From contig DUVY01000078.1 in NCBI GenBank assembly GCA_012840805.1, positions 1-37,046 on the forward strand: DNA of 37,046 bases, given 5' to 3'. A program made the position numbers and the translations under genes. The DNA is from Clostridiales bacterium. GTDB lineage: Bacteria > Bacillota > Clostridia > Christensenellales > DUVY01. A model generated the notes under the pieces. It made no database searches and had not been told where the DNA came from. It saw only the letters and a list, made by a program, of their open reading frames with translations. Positions 24,812 through 34,055 of this stretch are shown piece after piece; positions within the stretch are counted from its first letter, which is position 1; every line of letters starts with the position of its first letter.

Positions 24812-27247
24812 TTATCTTTCCAATATGGCTGTAATTTTATGAATTTTGTTATCTTTAAAACTAGGAATTATATTTCCTTCTATTTTTTGACCGTCCACGA
24901 TAAGATTTTTAACGCCTTTGCATAGCTTTTGCGGGTTTTTAACGGTAATTTCGTATACCGCGTTTTGATAGTGTCTAACTACCGTATATTCCTCAAAATC
25001 TTGCGGTATGCAAGGGTCTATTTTTAAGCCCTCATATTCGGGTCTTATTCCCAAAATGCTTTGTGTAATCGCCACAAAATTCCACGACGCCGTGCCCGTA
25101 AGCCAAGAGTTTTTGGCTTGACCAAAGTTTTTGGCATCAGGACCCGCGATCATCTGTGAATAAACATAAGGCTCGGTTTTGTGTATATCGCTTTCATCTT
25201 CCAAATACGCCGGGCAAATGCGCTTATAAGACTCAAATGCTTTGTCGCCCCTGCCTATAGCGGTTTCGCCCATCATAATCCAAGGGTTGTTATGACAAAA
25301 GACCGCGGCGTTTTCTTTATATCCCGGCGGATAAGACGATATCTCGCCAAGATGTAGATAATACTTAGTATAAGCGGGCTGCACTAACACAAAACCGTAT
25401 TTTGTGGCGAGATATTTCCAAGCGCTGTCTAGCGCGCGTTTTGGATAACCCATATCATTGCCTATAAGCGCCATAGAGCCAAAACCTTGAGTTTCTATAA
25501 AGATTTTGCCCTCTTCATTTTGTTTAGAGCCCACAGGATTGGAAAAGGCGTCATACGCTCTTAGGAACCATTCGCCGTCCCAACCATATTTTATAATCGC
25601 TTGTTCCATTTTGGCGATTTCGGTTTCCACCAATTGAGCGTCTTCTTCTAAGTTATATTTTTGGCATAGCCTTAGATAATCTTTGCCTATATATACCGCC
25701 ATACAAGCGATCAAAACGCTTTCGGCTTTGTCGCCGCCTACATTTTCGGTCGTTTGAAAACTCTCGTCGGGATTTTTAGAAAAACAATTTAGATTTAGGC
25801 AATCGTTCCAATCGGCTCTTCCAATCAAAGGCAAACCGTGCTCGCCTAGATTGCCTACAACTTTGCTAAACGCCCGCCTTAAGTGCTCGTGCAAAGGCGT
25901 AACAAGTTCGTGATTGTTGTCATAAGGCACTAGCTCGTCCAAAATAGTATGGTCGTCGGTTTCCCTAAGATAAGCGCAAACCGCCAATATAAGCCAAAGC
26001 GGGTCGTCGTTAAAATTGCCGCCTATATCGTGATTGCCTTTTTTGGTCAAGGGCTGATACTGATGATAGGCGCCCCCGTCAGGAAGCTGGGTAGAGGCAA
26101 GGTCAATAATGCGTTGACGGGCTAGATGCGGAATTTGATGCACAAACCCCAATAAATCTTGCGAACTATCCCTAAAGCCCATACCTCTGCCTATGCCGCT
26201 TTCAAAATACGATGCGCTTCGCGACATATTAAAAGTAACCATAACTTGATATTGATTCCATATATTGACCATACGGTTTAATTTTTCATCGTGGCTTGTC
26301 AAATAAAATTTATTAAGCAAACCGTCCCAAAATTCTTTTAATTTGTTTAACTCTTGCGTTATTTTTTGAACAGTATTAAGCTTTTCAAGCGTTTCTTTGA
26401 CGGGCGCTTTGTTTACTTTTCCGTCTATCCATTTTTGTTCTTCGGGCAATTCAGCGTAACCCAAAACAAAGATAAAATCCTCGCTGGATTGGGGCGCCAA
26501 CTCAACTTCTATATAATGCGAAGCAATAGGCGACCACCCCGAAGCCAATGATTGATAGCTTACGCCTTCGCTCACCGTCCGCGGACAGTCAAATCCGTTA
26601 TAAAGCCCCAAAAATGTATCCCTATCGGTATCAAACCCGTCAATATCGGAAATGGACGCGTAATAAGCGTAATGATCGCGTCTTTCGCGATATTCGGTGA
26701 TATGATATATTACATTATCCTCAACTTCCACTTCGCCCGTAGAAAAATTTCGTTGAAAATTGGTCATATCGTCGTAAGCGTTCCACAAACAAAACTCTTC
26801 CAAAGTCCAAATTTTGATTTTTCTTACAGTGTCAGTATTATTGGTTAAGGTCAAATGCTGAACCATAGCGCTTATATTCAAAGGCACAAAATAAACAACT
26901 TTAGCCTGTAGTTCGTCTTTGGATGAAGTTATTTTAGTATATCCCAGGCCGTGACGGCATTCATAGCTGTCAAGCTCGGTCTTGAGCGGTTTCCAGCCGG
27001 GCGACCAGACCGTATCGCCGTCTTTTATGTATATATAATTGCCCCCGTCGTCAATAGGGACATTATTATATCTATACCGAGTAATACGGCGAAGCCTGGC
27101 GTCTTTATAAAAACTATAACCGCCAGCGGTATTGGAGATAAGGCTAAAAAAATCTTTGGTTCCCAAATAATTAATCCACGGATACGGAGTCTTGGGCGTT
27201 GTAATCGCGTATTCTTTGTTGTTGTCGTCAAAATAACCAAATTTCAT
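24812..27247 (-). CDS. Cellobiose phosphorylase (GH94)
   Basis: The enzyme splits cellobiose with phosphate to glucose 1-phosphate and glucose in the cytoplasm. The N-terminal run [16 protein letters not shown] followed by [40 protein letters not shown] and [17 protein letters not shown] are hallmark cellobiose-phosphorylase segments. [11 protein letters not shown] contains the catalytic Asp (Asp482). The ATG at 27247 has AAGGAG upstream and gives 811 residues, the usual length for clostridial enzymes; the codon before it is a TTG without its own site. It starts 11 bases after the stop of the other GH94 gene, so the two form an operon. The glucose 1-phosphate made would go to the phosphoglucomutase or GalU. 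Confidence 0.95.
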   Translation of the reverse strand: MKFGYFDDNNKEYAITTPKTPYPWINYLGTKDFFSLISNTAGGYSFYKDARLRRITRYRYNNVPIDDGGNYIYIKDGDTVWSPGWKPLKTELDSYECRHGLGYTKITSSKDELQAKVVYFVPLNISAMVQHLTLTNNTDTVRKIKIWTLEEFCLWNAYDDMTNFQRNFSTGEVEVEDNVIYHITEYRERRDHYAYYASISDIDGFDTDRDTFLGLYNGFDCPRTVSEGVSYQSLASGWSPIASHYIEVELAPQSSEDFIFVLGYAELPEEQKWIDGKVNKAPVKETLEKLNTVQKITQELNKLKEFWDGLLNKFYLTSHDEKLNRMVNIWNQYQVMVTFNMSRSASYFESGIGRGMGFRDSSQDLLGFVHQIPHLARQRIIDLASTQLPDGGAYHQYQPLTKKGNHDIGGNFNDDPLWLILAVCAYLRETDDHTILDELVPYDNNHELVTPLHEHLRRAFSKVVGNLGEHGLPLIGRADWNDCLNLNCFSKNPDESFQTTENVGGDKAESVLIACMAVYIGKDYLRLCQKYNLEEDAQLVETEIAKMEQAIIKYGWDGEWFLRAYDAFSNPVGSKQNEEGKIFIETQGFGSMALIGNDMGYPKRALDSAWKYLATKYGFVLVQPAYTKYYLHLGEISSYPPGYKENAAVFCHNNPWIMMGETAIGRGDKAFESYKRICPAYLEDESDIHKTEPYVYSQMIAGPDAKNFGQAKNSWLTGTASWNFVAITQSILGIRPEYEGLKIDPCIPQDFEEYTVVRHYQNAVYEITVKNPQKLCKGVKNLIVDGQKIEGNIIPSFKDNKIHKITAILER

Positions 27248-27258
27248 CAAAATACTCC

Positions 27259-30186
27259 TTAAACAAGAATTTCCACTCTAATATTTTTTTGGTTTAGGTC
27301 AAGGGGTATCGCGCCCTTATGTTCTTTGCCGTTTAATTTTATGATTGTGGCGTCGCTTACGCGGCAAAAACCTTTTTTGCTCTTTTTTATTGTTATATCA
27401 AATTGACAGCCGCGAATTTTCAAAGTAATATCGGCGTTGTCCATACTCTTTAAGAGCATAGGATTAAGCTCAATACCCTCGGTCGTGACATTAAGCCCAA
27501 ACATCTCAAACAATGTCAAGGTAAGCCAAGACGCCGTGCCCGAAACAATAGGCCCTACGTTTTCATTGGTTTGAGAATTATTGTATTGGGTGCAAAATCT
27601 CGGATTGCCTTTAAGAACAAAAGGATTTTTCAAAGTCTTATAGGGCAAGACTCTGTCAAGCATATATTCGCACAGCTCTGTCAATTCATTTGCCAATTCT
27701 TCGCTTTTTACTTGTTTGGCGGCTTGCAGCATCGCACAGGTCGCCATCATTGTAGCGTGTTTAAACACGCCCCCGTTTTCGCGATCGCCCGGGAAATAAT
27801 GCCCGCTTGCCGTGCCGTAAGCCAATCTTTCTAAGTCGGCGAGCGTGTTAAGTTTTAGGCCCGCCTCGGTCATAAGATATTTTTTGATAGGGTCAAGCAT
27901 AGTTTTGATTTGGTCTTCGGTAGCTGTTTGAGACAAAATAGACCAGCTAAACGAGTTAAGAAAATATGTGCCGTCAATATTAGGGTCGTTGGATAAACCG
28001 TCGCCTTTGGCGCCCAGATATGTATATTTGCCGTCTTCAAAGCGGTTAATCATAACACGCGCGAAGAAATCGCCTTTCCACGCTTTTTTGTGCGCGCCTT
28101 CTCTTAACCTGTTAAGCAAAGATTGCAAATATTGGGCGTATTCTTGGTCATTAATCTTTCTAGCCAGTTGCAAAGTATAATCAACCGTTATTATAAGCAA
28201 GAACAAATTCATTACGCTTTCGCACAAGTCGTTCTCAAAAGGAACGCCGTAAGGCTGTCCTTTGGCTTTTAGTTGCTCATAATACAGCTTTTCTTTGGTC
28301 GGACCGTCCAGCCAATTATCGTCTAATTTTAGGCAGTCGTTCCAATCGCTTCTATCAAGCAGGGGAAAACCATTTTTGCCAATGGATATTTCGCCGCTGT
28401 ATTGAATAATCGCTTTTAGCGTTTGATACAAGGTGCGCCTCTTATCGCTAGCGGCAATTTTGCATTCTTGATTCAAAAAGTCAATATCGCCCGTTAGCGT
28501 AATATATCTATAAACCGCGGGCGCTAGCCACAGCCCGTCATCCGAGCAAATGCCCGGCTCTTTTCCTTTCCAAAAAAAGTTATGGTTGGCGTAACCCATT
28601 TCATACACATTATTGGCCCATTGCGTAACCAATTCCCTAATTAATTGGGGGTTGTCCATCGCCGCCATATAATACATAGAAGCGTAAATGTCTTGAATTT
28701 CCCTAAAGCCAATTTCCCTAAAGCCTTTTTGCGTTTGGGCGAAAGAACGCGACACAAAAGTTTGATACAGCGTTTGGAAAGGCAGGTTATTGTTAAGATA
28801 AGCGTTTAGATTGGGCTCGTCGGTATTTACTTGCAGATACGACGAAAAATTGCGATAGAAAGCTTTGACTTTATCAAACATAGCGCACCAAAAATCAGGC
28901 TTTATAATCTCGTCCAATAACGCGCCCACTTGCTCGTCAAAAAGTTGATTAATCTTTTCTTCGCTCTCATTGCCCTTGCAAGATACAGCGCCCGTATAAA
29001 CATCTATATTAATTTCGTCATTGGCTTTGACGCCAAAAGACTTGCCTAGCGCGAAAAAAGCGGGACCTTTGGTATTGTGCTTACAATTCAAAAAATTAAG
29101 ATTTTGCGGATACTCGATAGAGCCTTTTCCTACAAAGGCGGTATAATCCGCGCAGAACTCGTCAAAATATTGACCTTGGCAACTTAAGGTAACAAACCTT
29201 TTGTCTTCTTTAAAATAACTAGGATAATAGTGCGACGAAAAAGCAGCCAATTTATTGTCTTTATATATGGTTTCGGATTCCATTATAACGGTAGAATACA
29301 CCACATCGGTAACCAGGGCCTGTTCGGCAGGCGTGCCAAATATACCGGTAAAGACAATCTTTAGATTTCTATCTTGATTTAGAGTATTCTTTACGACAAT
29401 GCGTTGAGTTTCTATGGCTTGCGGCAAGCCTTTAATTTGGGGGACTATAAATATAGTATTGGTTATCTCAAGTCCGCATTTGGTTTTGTATGTTATAACA
29501 GTATGATTTTGGCTATGAATACAATGTCCTCCCTCAAGAGTATTTACATCGGCGGAATAAAAGATTCTCTTGCCGTCTTCTATTATATAAAATTGTCTAT
29601 TGACGGGATTGCCGTTTTCCTCGGGGCGCATATCCCATCTTGCGGCGGTAACCTGCGTGGCGGAATGCGATCTAAAAGAACCTCTTCCCAGCCAATCAAC
29701 CACGGCCTTGGGAGTGGTTTGCAGGGGATACTCATATCCAATCCTGTTGCCCAACAAAAGATTGACCGCAAAGTGCGGCGAAATAGGCGGAACGGTAATA
29801 TCAAAAATATGCTCGCCTTTTTCATTTAGGCGCCCGCCAAAATTTTGGGCTCTGTTAGCGTAATAAATAATTTTTAGCGCGATCTCGGCGGGGAGTTGAT
29901 TTTCTTTTGAGCCCGAAAAGTGTCTTACAAAATCATTTTCAATTATAAAAAGATTGTCATAATCCTTATACCCATTAATATATGATACTAATAGGCGATC
30001 GTTTAGTATAAGCGCGACAACGGGACATTGAAATTTTAATCCGCTTACGGCAATTAATTTATCGCCCGCTATTTGAGCGTCAATGCCGCCTTTTAACAAC
30101 TCTTGGTCAAACCTATCTTTACAAATGTCATAATTGGAAGGAAAAATTCCCAAAAATTCTCTAGCCGTTTGTCTTTGGATATTCAT
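27259..30186 (-). CDS. GH94 glycoside phosphorylase, cellodextrin-phosphorylase-like
   Basis: This 975-residue GH94 enzyme has a long N-terminal domain, ending around the [20 protein letters not shown] region, the beta-sandwich, and an (alpha/alpha)6 catalytic domain. [12 protein letters not shown] carries the presumed catalytic Asp617; [16 protein letters not shown] lies near the C terminus. Length and the CLKLD variant suit cellodextrin phosphorylase (about 980 residues), which shortens longer beta-1,4-glucans by one glucose as glucose 1-phosphate. Beta-1,3 or beta-1,2 specificity is not excluded. The ATG at 30186 is preceded by AAAGGAG (12-base spacing). The frame could extend to a TTG at 30237, but that would translate through an operator. 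It is first in the operon with cellobiose phosphorylase. Confidence 0.85.
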   Translation of the reverse strand: MNIQRQTAREFLGIFPSNYDICKDRFDQELLKGGIDAQIAGDKLIAVSGLKFQCPVVALILNDRLLVSYINGYKDYDNLFIIENDFVRHFSGSKENQLPAEIALKIIYYANRAQNFGGRLNEKGEHIFDITVPPISPHFAVNLLLGNRIGYEYPLQTTPKAVVDWLGRGSFRSHSATQVTAARWDMRPEENGNPVNRQFYIIEDGKRIFYSADVNTLEGGHCIHSQNHTVITYKTKCGLEITNTIFIVPQIKGLPQAIETQRIVVKNTLNQDRNLKIVFTGIFGTPAEQALVTDVVYSTVIMESETIYKDNKLAAFSSHYYPSYFKEDKRFVTLSCQGQYFDEFCADYTAFVGKGSIEYPQNLNFLNCKHNTKGPAFFALGKSFGVKANDEINIDVYTGAVSCKGNESEEKINQLFDEQVGALLDEIIKPDFWCAMFDKVKAFYRNFSSYLQVNTDEPNLNAYLNNNLPFQTLYQTFVSRSFAQTQKGFREIGFREIQDIYASMYYMAAMDNPQLIRELVTQWANNVYEMGYANHNFFWKGKEPGICSDDGLWLAPAVYRYITLTGDIDFLNQECKIAASDKRRTLYQTLKAIIQYSGEISIGKNGFPLLDRSDWNDCLKLDDNWLDGPTKEKLYYEQLKAKGQPYGVPFENDLCESVMNLFLLIITVDYTLQLARKINDQEYAQYLQSLLNRLREGAHKKAWKGDFFARVMINRFEDGKYTYLGAKGDGLSNDPNIDGTYFLNSFSWSILSQTATEDQIKTMLDPIKKYLMTEAGLKLNTLADLERLAYGTASGHYFPGDRENGGVFKHATMMATCAMLQAAKQVKSEELANELTELCEYMLDRVLPYKTLKNPFVLKGNPRFCTQYNNSQTNENVGPIVSGTASWLTLTLFEMFGLNVTTEGIELNPMLLKSMDNADITLKIRGCQFDITIKKSKKGFCRVSDATIIKLNGKEHKGAIPLDLNQKNIRVEILV

Positions 30187-30212
30187 AAAAAAATCATTCT
30201 CCTTTACCTCAA

Positions 30213-30226
30213 CTAAAACGATTAAG
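30213..30226. promoter_or_regulatory. Putative LacI-family operator O1
   Basis: ctaaaacgattaag is a 14-base palindrome of the form CTnAAnCGnTTnAG, centred on CG as is usual for LacI-family sites. It lies in the 5' leader of the leftward GH94 operon. Confidence 0.6.
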
Positions 30227-30269
30227 TTATCGCGCAAAAAAATTTAAAATAATACAAGTTATTGCTAAA

Positions 30270-30283
30270 TTTAATCGTTTTAT
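30270..30283. promoter_or_regulatory. Putative LacI-family operator O2
   Basis: tttaatcgttttat matches the same palindrome except at its outer bases. It overlaps the predicted start point of the leftward GH94 transcript, a position suited to repression. Confidence 0.55.
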
Positions 30284-30285
30284 AT

Positions 30286-30314
30286 ATAATAATATAAGCA
30301 AAAAATAATGTCAA
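30286..30314 (-). promoter_or_regulatory. Promoter of the GH94 operon
   Basis: On the minus strand a perfect TTGACA (plus-strand 30309-30314) is followed after 17 bases by TATTAT (30286-30291). Transcription would start near 30279, inside operator O2, about 93 bases before the start codon. Confidence 0.6.
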
Positions 30315-30359
30315 GATAAAAAAAGAACAAAAATACTATAAATTTTTAGTCAAAACCTA

Positions 30360-30388
30360 TTGACAAGCGCAAATTATAATGCTATAAC
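30360..30388 (+). promoter_or_regulatory. Promoter of the sugar ABC transporter operon
   Basis: A perfect TTGACA (30360-30365) and TATAAC (30383-30388) are 17 bases apart, with TGC before the -10 (extended -10). The start point would be near 30395, giving a leader of about 110 bases. Confidence 0.7.
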
Positions 30389-30398
30389 TATTATAGTG

Positions 30399-30412
30399 CT
30401 TAATCGTTATAG
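30399..30412. promoter_or_regulatory. Putative LacI-family operator O3
   Basis: cttaatcgttatag fits CTnAAnCGnTTnAG with one mismatch. It begins a few bases after the predicted start of the rightward transcript, where a bound repressor would block RNA polymerase. A second small palindrome, ctataa/ttatag, covers 30382-30396. Confidence 0.6.
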
Positions 30413-30464
30413 TTAAGCGCGCGATTAAATATTTTAATTAGTTTTAAAAAAAAAAGTTTTAAAA

Positions 30465-30484
30465 AAAATGACGCAAGTCATTTT
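30465..30484 (+). promoter_or_regulatory. 5'-leader hairpin with GCAA tetraloop before the sugar-binding protein gene
   Basis: aaaatgac (30465-30472) and gtcatttt (30477-30484) pair perfectly around GCAA, a GNRA-type tetraloop. It ends about 10 bases before the aggagga Shine-Dalgarno sequence. It may protect the mRNA end or tune translation; it has no T run and is not a terminator. Confidence 0.55.
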
Positions 30485-30504
30485 AAATAAAATAGGAGGA
30501 AGAT

Positions 30505-32004
30505 ATGAAAAAAAGATTACCCGTTCTACTGCTAGCTTTGGCTATGGTCTTTTCTTTTTCGGTTACGATGTTTGCTTGCAAACCCTCGGAAGAAGGTCCT
30601 GGCGGAACAGCTAAGAAAAAGCTAGTAGTTTGGTCAATGTCCAACGAAGTAGTTGAGCTGTTGAATTATCACAAATTAGCTAACCCGGACTACGAGTATG
30701 ACTTTGACATTACCTTTATCAACAACGACGACGGTAGCTACGAAGCGGCTCTTGACAACGCTTTCTCATCCAAGAAGGGCGGACCTGACTTGTTCTTGAC
30801 CGATGTGGACTACACCAAAAAATATGTAGATAGCGACCATACTGTAGATTTGACAAAATTTTATGATTCAAAAGGCACTTATGATTCCGTAAGAGATGCT
30901 CTTGAAGAAGACATGTATGGTTACACATTGGATATAGGAACAAGAGTAGTAGGCGAAAAGAAAGAACTAAAAGCTGTTTCGTTCCAAGTCACTCCGGGCG
31001 CTATGTTCTATCGCGCTGATATGTTCCTAACGCTTATTGACAATGGCTTGCTAGAAGGCGAAGAAGAAGAAGGCGTAGAAAATTTTGACGCATGGAAGGA
31101 AGCTGTAGACTTAGATGAAAGCGCTACATTAGCCAATTATAAAGATTGGTCCGAAAACGATAAACAAAAAGTTGACCAAGCTATGCAAGAATTTGTCGGC
31201 GACGATATGGATAAGTTTAAAGACGCCGCTAAGGCTATCGCAGAATGCGCTTATAATGAAGAAAAGGCAGAAACCAAGAAAATCTTGATGGTCAACAACC
31301 TAGAAGACATCAAGAGAGTATTCTACGCTCAGCGCGACGCCTTTGTCCAAGACGGCAAAGTAGTCATTGACGAAAACATCTATGGATTATTTGAATACGC
31401 TAAGGAAATCTATCCTCTCACCCATAAGGGCGATCAATGGGGCGACAGCTGGAATGCTGGTATGAAAGCGAAGAATGATGATGATGCCGAATACAAGACC
31501 ATGGCGTTCTTCTTGCCTACTTGGGGATTGTTCTATGTTCTTCAGAACGACGATACAGCTGGTCTTTGGAGAATGATTGAAGGTCCTCAAGCTTATTATT
31601 GGGGCGGCACTTACTGTATGATCAGCAAGTATGCCGATGCCGATAAGCAAGAAGCCGCGTTTGATGTTCTCAACTTCTTGACATCGTTGCCTTTCTTCCA
31701 AGCTCGCGCGGGATTTGCTGGCGATGTTATGAACTCAAAATCTCTCAACGCAGCATTGGCAAGTATGGATATTTTGGGCAATCCTTTCTTGGGCGGACAA
31801 AACCACTATGCTACATTTAACACATTGGCTGACGCTATTGACGCTTCCAATGTCACCAAATACGACTCCACGGTTGACCGCGTTCTCGCCGATGTTATGA
31901 AGAGATACGCTGCGGAAGATATTGAAGAACTTGACGATGCTTGGGATGAAGTTGTAGACAGACTAAATTCAGACCTTGATATGGACGTTGAATTACCATC
32001 ATAA
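30505..32004 (+). CDS. Sugar ABC transporter substrate-binding lipoprotein (family 1)
   Basis: A signal peptide with lipobox MFAC (Cys25) predicts a surface lipoprotein. The 499-residue protein has the family 1 extracellular solute-binding layout: KKKLVVWSMSNEV strand at the start, GGPDLFLTDVDY, a MAFFLPTWGLFY block and YYWGGTYCMISKYADADKQEAAFDVLNFL toward the end. Such proteins catch oligosaccharides for import. The neighbouring GH94 and GH5 genes suggest cello-oligosaccharides or related beta-glucans (inference). AGGAGGA precedes the ATG. The gene uses more C-ending codons (AAC, TTC, GAC) than its neighbours, a sign of high expression, and a very stable hairpin separates it from the permease genes. 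Confidence 0.92.
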   Translation: MKKRLPVLLLALAMVFSFSVTMFACKPSEEGPGGTAKKKLVVWSMSNEVVELLNYHKLANPDYEYDFDITFINNDDGSYEAALDNAFSSKKGGPDLFLTDVDYTKKYVDSDHTVDLTKFYDSKGTYDSVRDALEEDMYGYTLDIGTRVVGEKKELKAVSFQVTPGAMFYRADMFLTLIDNGLLEGEEEEGVENFDAWKEAVDLDESATLANYKDWSENDKQKVDQAMQEFVGDDMDKFKDAAKAIAECAYNEEKAETKKILMVNNLEDIKRVFYAQRDAFVQDGKVVIDENIYGLFEYAKEIYPLTHKGDQWGDSWNAGMKAKNDDDAEYKTMAFFLPTWGLFYVLQNDDTAGLWRMIEGPQAYYWGGTYCMISKYADADKQEAAFDVLNFLTSLPFFQARAGFAGDVMNSKSLNAALASMDILGNPFLGGQNHYATFNTLADAIDASNVTKYDSTVDRVLADVMKRYAAEDIEELDDAWDEVVDRLNSDLDMDVELPS

Positions 32005-32017
32005 TCTAAGCTTTACA

Positions 32018-32061
32018 TTTGTAAATATAGCGGGTTTTGAAAAACCCGCTATATTTACAAA
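32018..32061 (+). terminator. Long intercistronic hairpin between binding protein and permease genes
   Basis: Bases 32018-32038 and 32041-32061 are an almost perfect inverted repeat of about 20 pairs (core atagcggg/cccgctat), followed by a run of T. It can terminate most transcripts after the binding-protein gene or protect its mRNA, giving more binding protein than permease. Confidence 0.8.
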
Positions 32062-32116
32062 ATTTTTTTGTCTTTTTTTATGAAAACAGTATAAAAATTA
32101 TTAAAGGTGATAAAAG

Positions 32117-33097
32117 ATGTTAAGCTCATCTAACATTGGCAATGTGTCAAATTTTGATACAAAGACCCAAAAAGCCAAAAAGATTAAAAGTATTAGTTAC
32201 AGAAAATACGGGTATTTTTTTGTAACGCCGTTTATCTTGTTCTTTTTGATGTTTTCTTTATATCCTACGCTTTATACTTTTATAATAAGTTTTACCGATA
32301 GATCGGGTCTAGACCCTAATGTATTTGGAAATTTTGTTTGGTTTGACAGTTACAAAAGTGTTGTTGGGGATAAATTCTTTTGGAGATCTATTTTAACCAC
32401 TCTAAAGATTTGGGGCGTTAATGTTACCTTGCAGTTTTTGTTCGCTATCGTGCTCGCGGCAATATTTAACGACCAAAGCCTAAAGATAAAAGGGCAAGGG
32501 ATATTTAAGTTTGCTTATTATTTGCCCAATATTGTCACGGCGGCTACGGTCGGTTATATATTTAGGCAATTATTGCAACCATCGGGAACGATTAACACGT
32601 TATTAGTGAAATATGTTGATGGTTGGGTAAGAAAAAACTTTATGTTGGAAAAAGATATAGTTCAACTTTCGGTTTCTTTGGTTTTGACTTGGATATGGTA
32701 TGGCAACACTATGATTGTTTTGTTAGCGGGTATGGCAGGAATTGACCCCACATTATACGAGGCGGCCAGAATAGACGGCGCCGGCTCTGTCAAGCAGTTT
32801 TTCTATATAACTTTGCCATTATTAAAGACAATATTGTTATATGCCTTTATAACCAGTCTTGCCGGCGGATTGCAGATGTATGATGTCCCGTTCTTCTTCG
32901 TGCCCACTAGCCATACTCAGACGGTGGCGATTAGAATTTATCAATGGGGCTTTACGGGCGTTAACCATTACGGCAAAGCGGCTGCGGCGTCTATAATAAT
33001 GTTGATTATAACAATGCTCATAAGCTCGGTATTATTCTGGATAATGAGCGTTGATGTTAGTTCTACCAAAAAGTATTCAAAGGCTAAAGGGGTGTGA
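32117..33097 (+). CDS. Sugar ABC transporter permease, MalF type
   Basis: The 326-residue membrane protein has a basic cytoplasmic N terminus, about six helices, and the MalF-type coupling motif EAARIDGAGSVKQFFYITLPLLK (shown here as EAARIDGAG followed by FFYITLPLL). It would form half of the channel for the oligosaccharide bound by the preceding lipoprotein. AGGTGA precedes the ATG. The following permease begins two bases after its stop, so the two are translationally coupled. No ATPase gene is present, as in many Gram-positive carbohydrate importers that share an MsmK/UgpC-type ATPase encoded elsewhere. Confidence 0.92.
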   Translation: MLSSSNIGNVSNFDTKTQKAKKIKSISYRKYGYFFVTPFILFFLMFSLYPTLYTFIISFTDRSGLDPNVFGNFVWFDSYKSVVGDKFFWRSILTTLKIWGVNVTLQFLFAIVLAAIFNDQSLKIKGQGIFKFAYYLPNIVTAATVGYIFRQLLQPSGTINTLLVKYVDGWVRKNFMLEKDIVQLSVSLVLTWIWYGNTMIVLLAGMAGIDPTLYEAARIDGAGSVKQFFYITLPLLKTILLYAFITSLAGGLQMYDVPFFFVPTSHTQTVAIRIYQWGFTGVNHYGKAAAASIIMLIITMLISSVLFWIMSVDVSSTKKYSKAKGV

Positions 33098-33098
33098 T

Positions 33099-34001
33099 AT
33101 GGAACAACAAGCAGCATTGACTCCTTTGGAGCTATCAAAACTTTTAAGAGAAAAAAGAGAAAGACGCGAAAAAATAATTCGCGGCGTAATAAAAGTATTT
33201 ATATACATAGGTCTGATTATATTATTCTTAATCAGCATATTGCCTTTTTATGTGGTTTTGGTAAACGCTACTAGATCTACTTCTGAATTGCAAGTGGATT
33301 TTTATTTAACGTTTGGCTCGCATTTATCAAATAATCTTGAATGGCTAAAGAAACAAAATGTTGATTTTGTGAGCGCGTTTTTAAATAGCGTGTATATATC
33401 CGCGGGGGCAATCTTTTTGTCCGTGTATATTTCATCCTTAACGGCGTATGCCATAGTCGTGTATAACTTTAAGCTAAAAAACCCAATCTTTATATTGGTC
33501 TTGCTGTTAATTATGGTGCCTACCCAGTTAAGCGTAGTAGGATTTTACGCGTTAATACACGGCATTGGTTTGTATGATAACATATGGGCGTTTATCTTGC
33601 CCGCGGGCGTAGCGCCGACCACGGTGTTTTTTATGCGGCAATACATAGTCGCTAATATTCCGCTAGACTTTATAGAGTCGGCTAGAATTGACGGCTGTAA
33701 GGAGTTTTGGATATTTAATATCATTGTTTTGCCTTTGTTATTGCCGGCATTAGCCACTATGGCGATATTCTCTTTGATCGCGTCTTGGAACAACTTCTTT
33801 ATGCCTAAGATAATATTATTGAGCAAAAAGAATTGGACGCTGCCTGTTTTGATGGACAAACTAAAAGGCGATATATACAGACGCGAAATTGGACCGCTAC
33901 ATACGGCATTGGCGATAGCGATAGCGCCGTTATTGGTGTTTTACGCTTTATTATCTAGATATATAATAAAAGGAGTTGCGTTAGGGGGATTAAAAGGATA
34001 A
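33099..34001 (+). CDS. Sugar ABC transporter permease, MalG type
   Basis: This 300-residue protein is the second channel subunit. It starts with a charged cytoplasmic segment (SKLLREKRERREK), then an N-terminal helix ending in LPFYVVLVNATRS. It has about six helices in all and the coupling motif ESARIDGCKEFWIFNIIVLPLL. ASWNNFFMPKIIL near the C terminus is typical of MalG-type permeases. The ATG at 33099 is preceded by AAAGGGG; frames opening earlier lie inside the first permease gene. The lacI gene starts 54 bases later without a terminator, so regulator and transporter probably share a transcript. Confidence 0.92.
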   Translation: MEQQAALTPLELSKLLREKRERREKIIRGVIKVFIYIGLIILFLISILPFYVVLVNATRSTSELQVDFYLTFGSHLSNNLEWLKKQNVDFVSAFLNSVYISAGAIFLSVYISSLTAYAIVVYNFKLKNPIFILVLLLIMVPTQLSVVGFYALIHGIGLYDNIWAFILPAGVAPTTVFFMRQYIVANIPLDFIESARIDGCKEFWIFNIIVLPLLLPALATMAIFSLIASWNNFFMPKIILLSKKNWTLPVLMDKLKGDIYRREIGPLHTALAIAIAPLLVFYALLSRYIIKGVALGGLKG

Positions 34002-34055
34002 AATTATTTCGTGAAAAATATATTCGCGTTGTTAATAAATAACTAAAGGTAAAAG

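Noticed and set aside
29404-29863. Open frames on the strand opposite the large GH94 gene
   Set aside because: They lack ribosome-binding sites and family features; they are complement shadows of a secure gene.
30187-30237. Extended start (TTG 30237) of the second GH94 protein
   Set aside because: It would translate across operator O1 and the Shine-Dalgarno sequence of the better ATG at 30186.
30382-30396. ctataa/ttatag palindrome as the main operator
   Set aside because: It coincides with the AT-rich -10 region and lacks the central CG seen in the three repeated sites, so it is kept only as a minor note.
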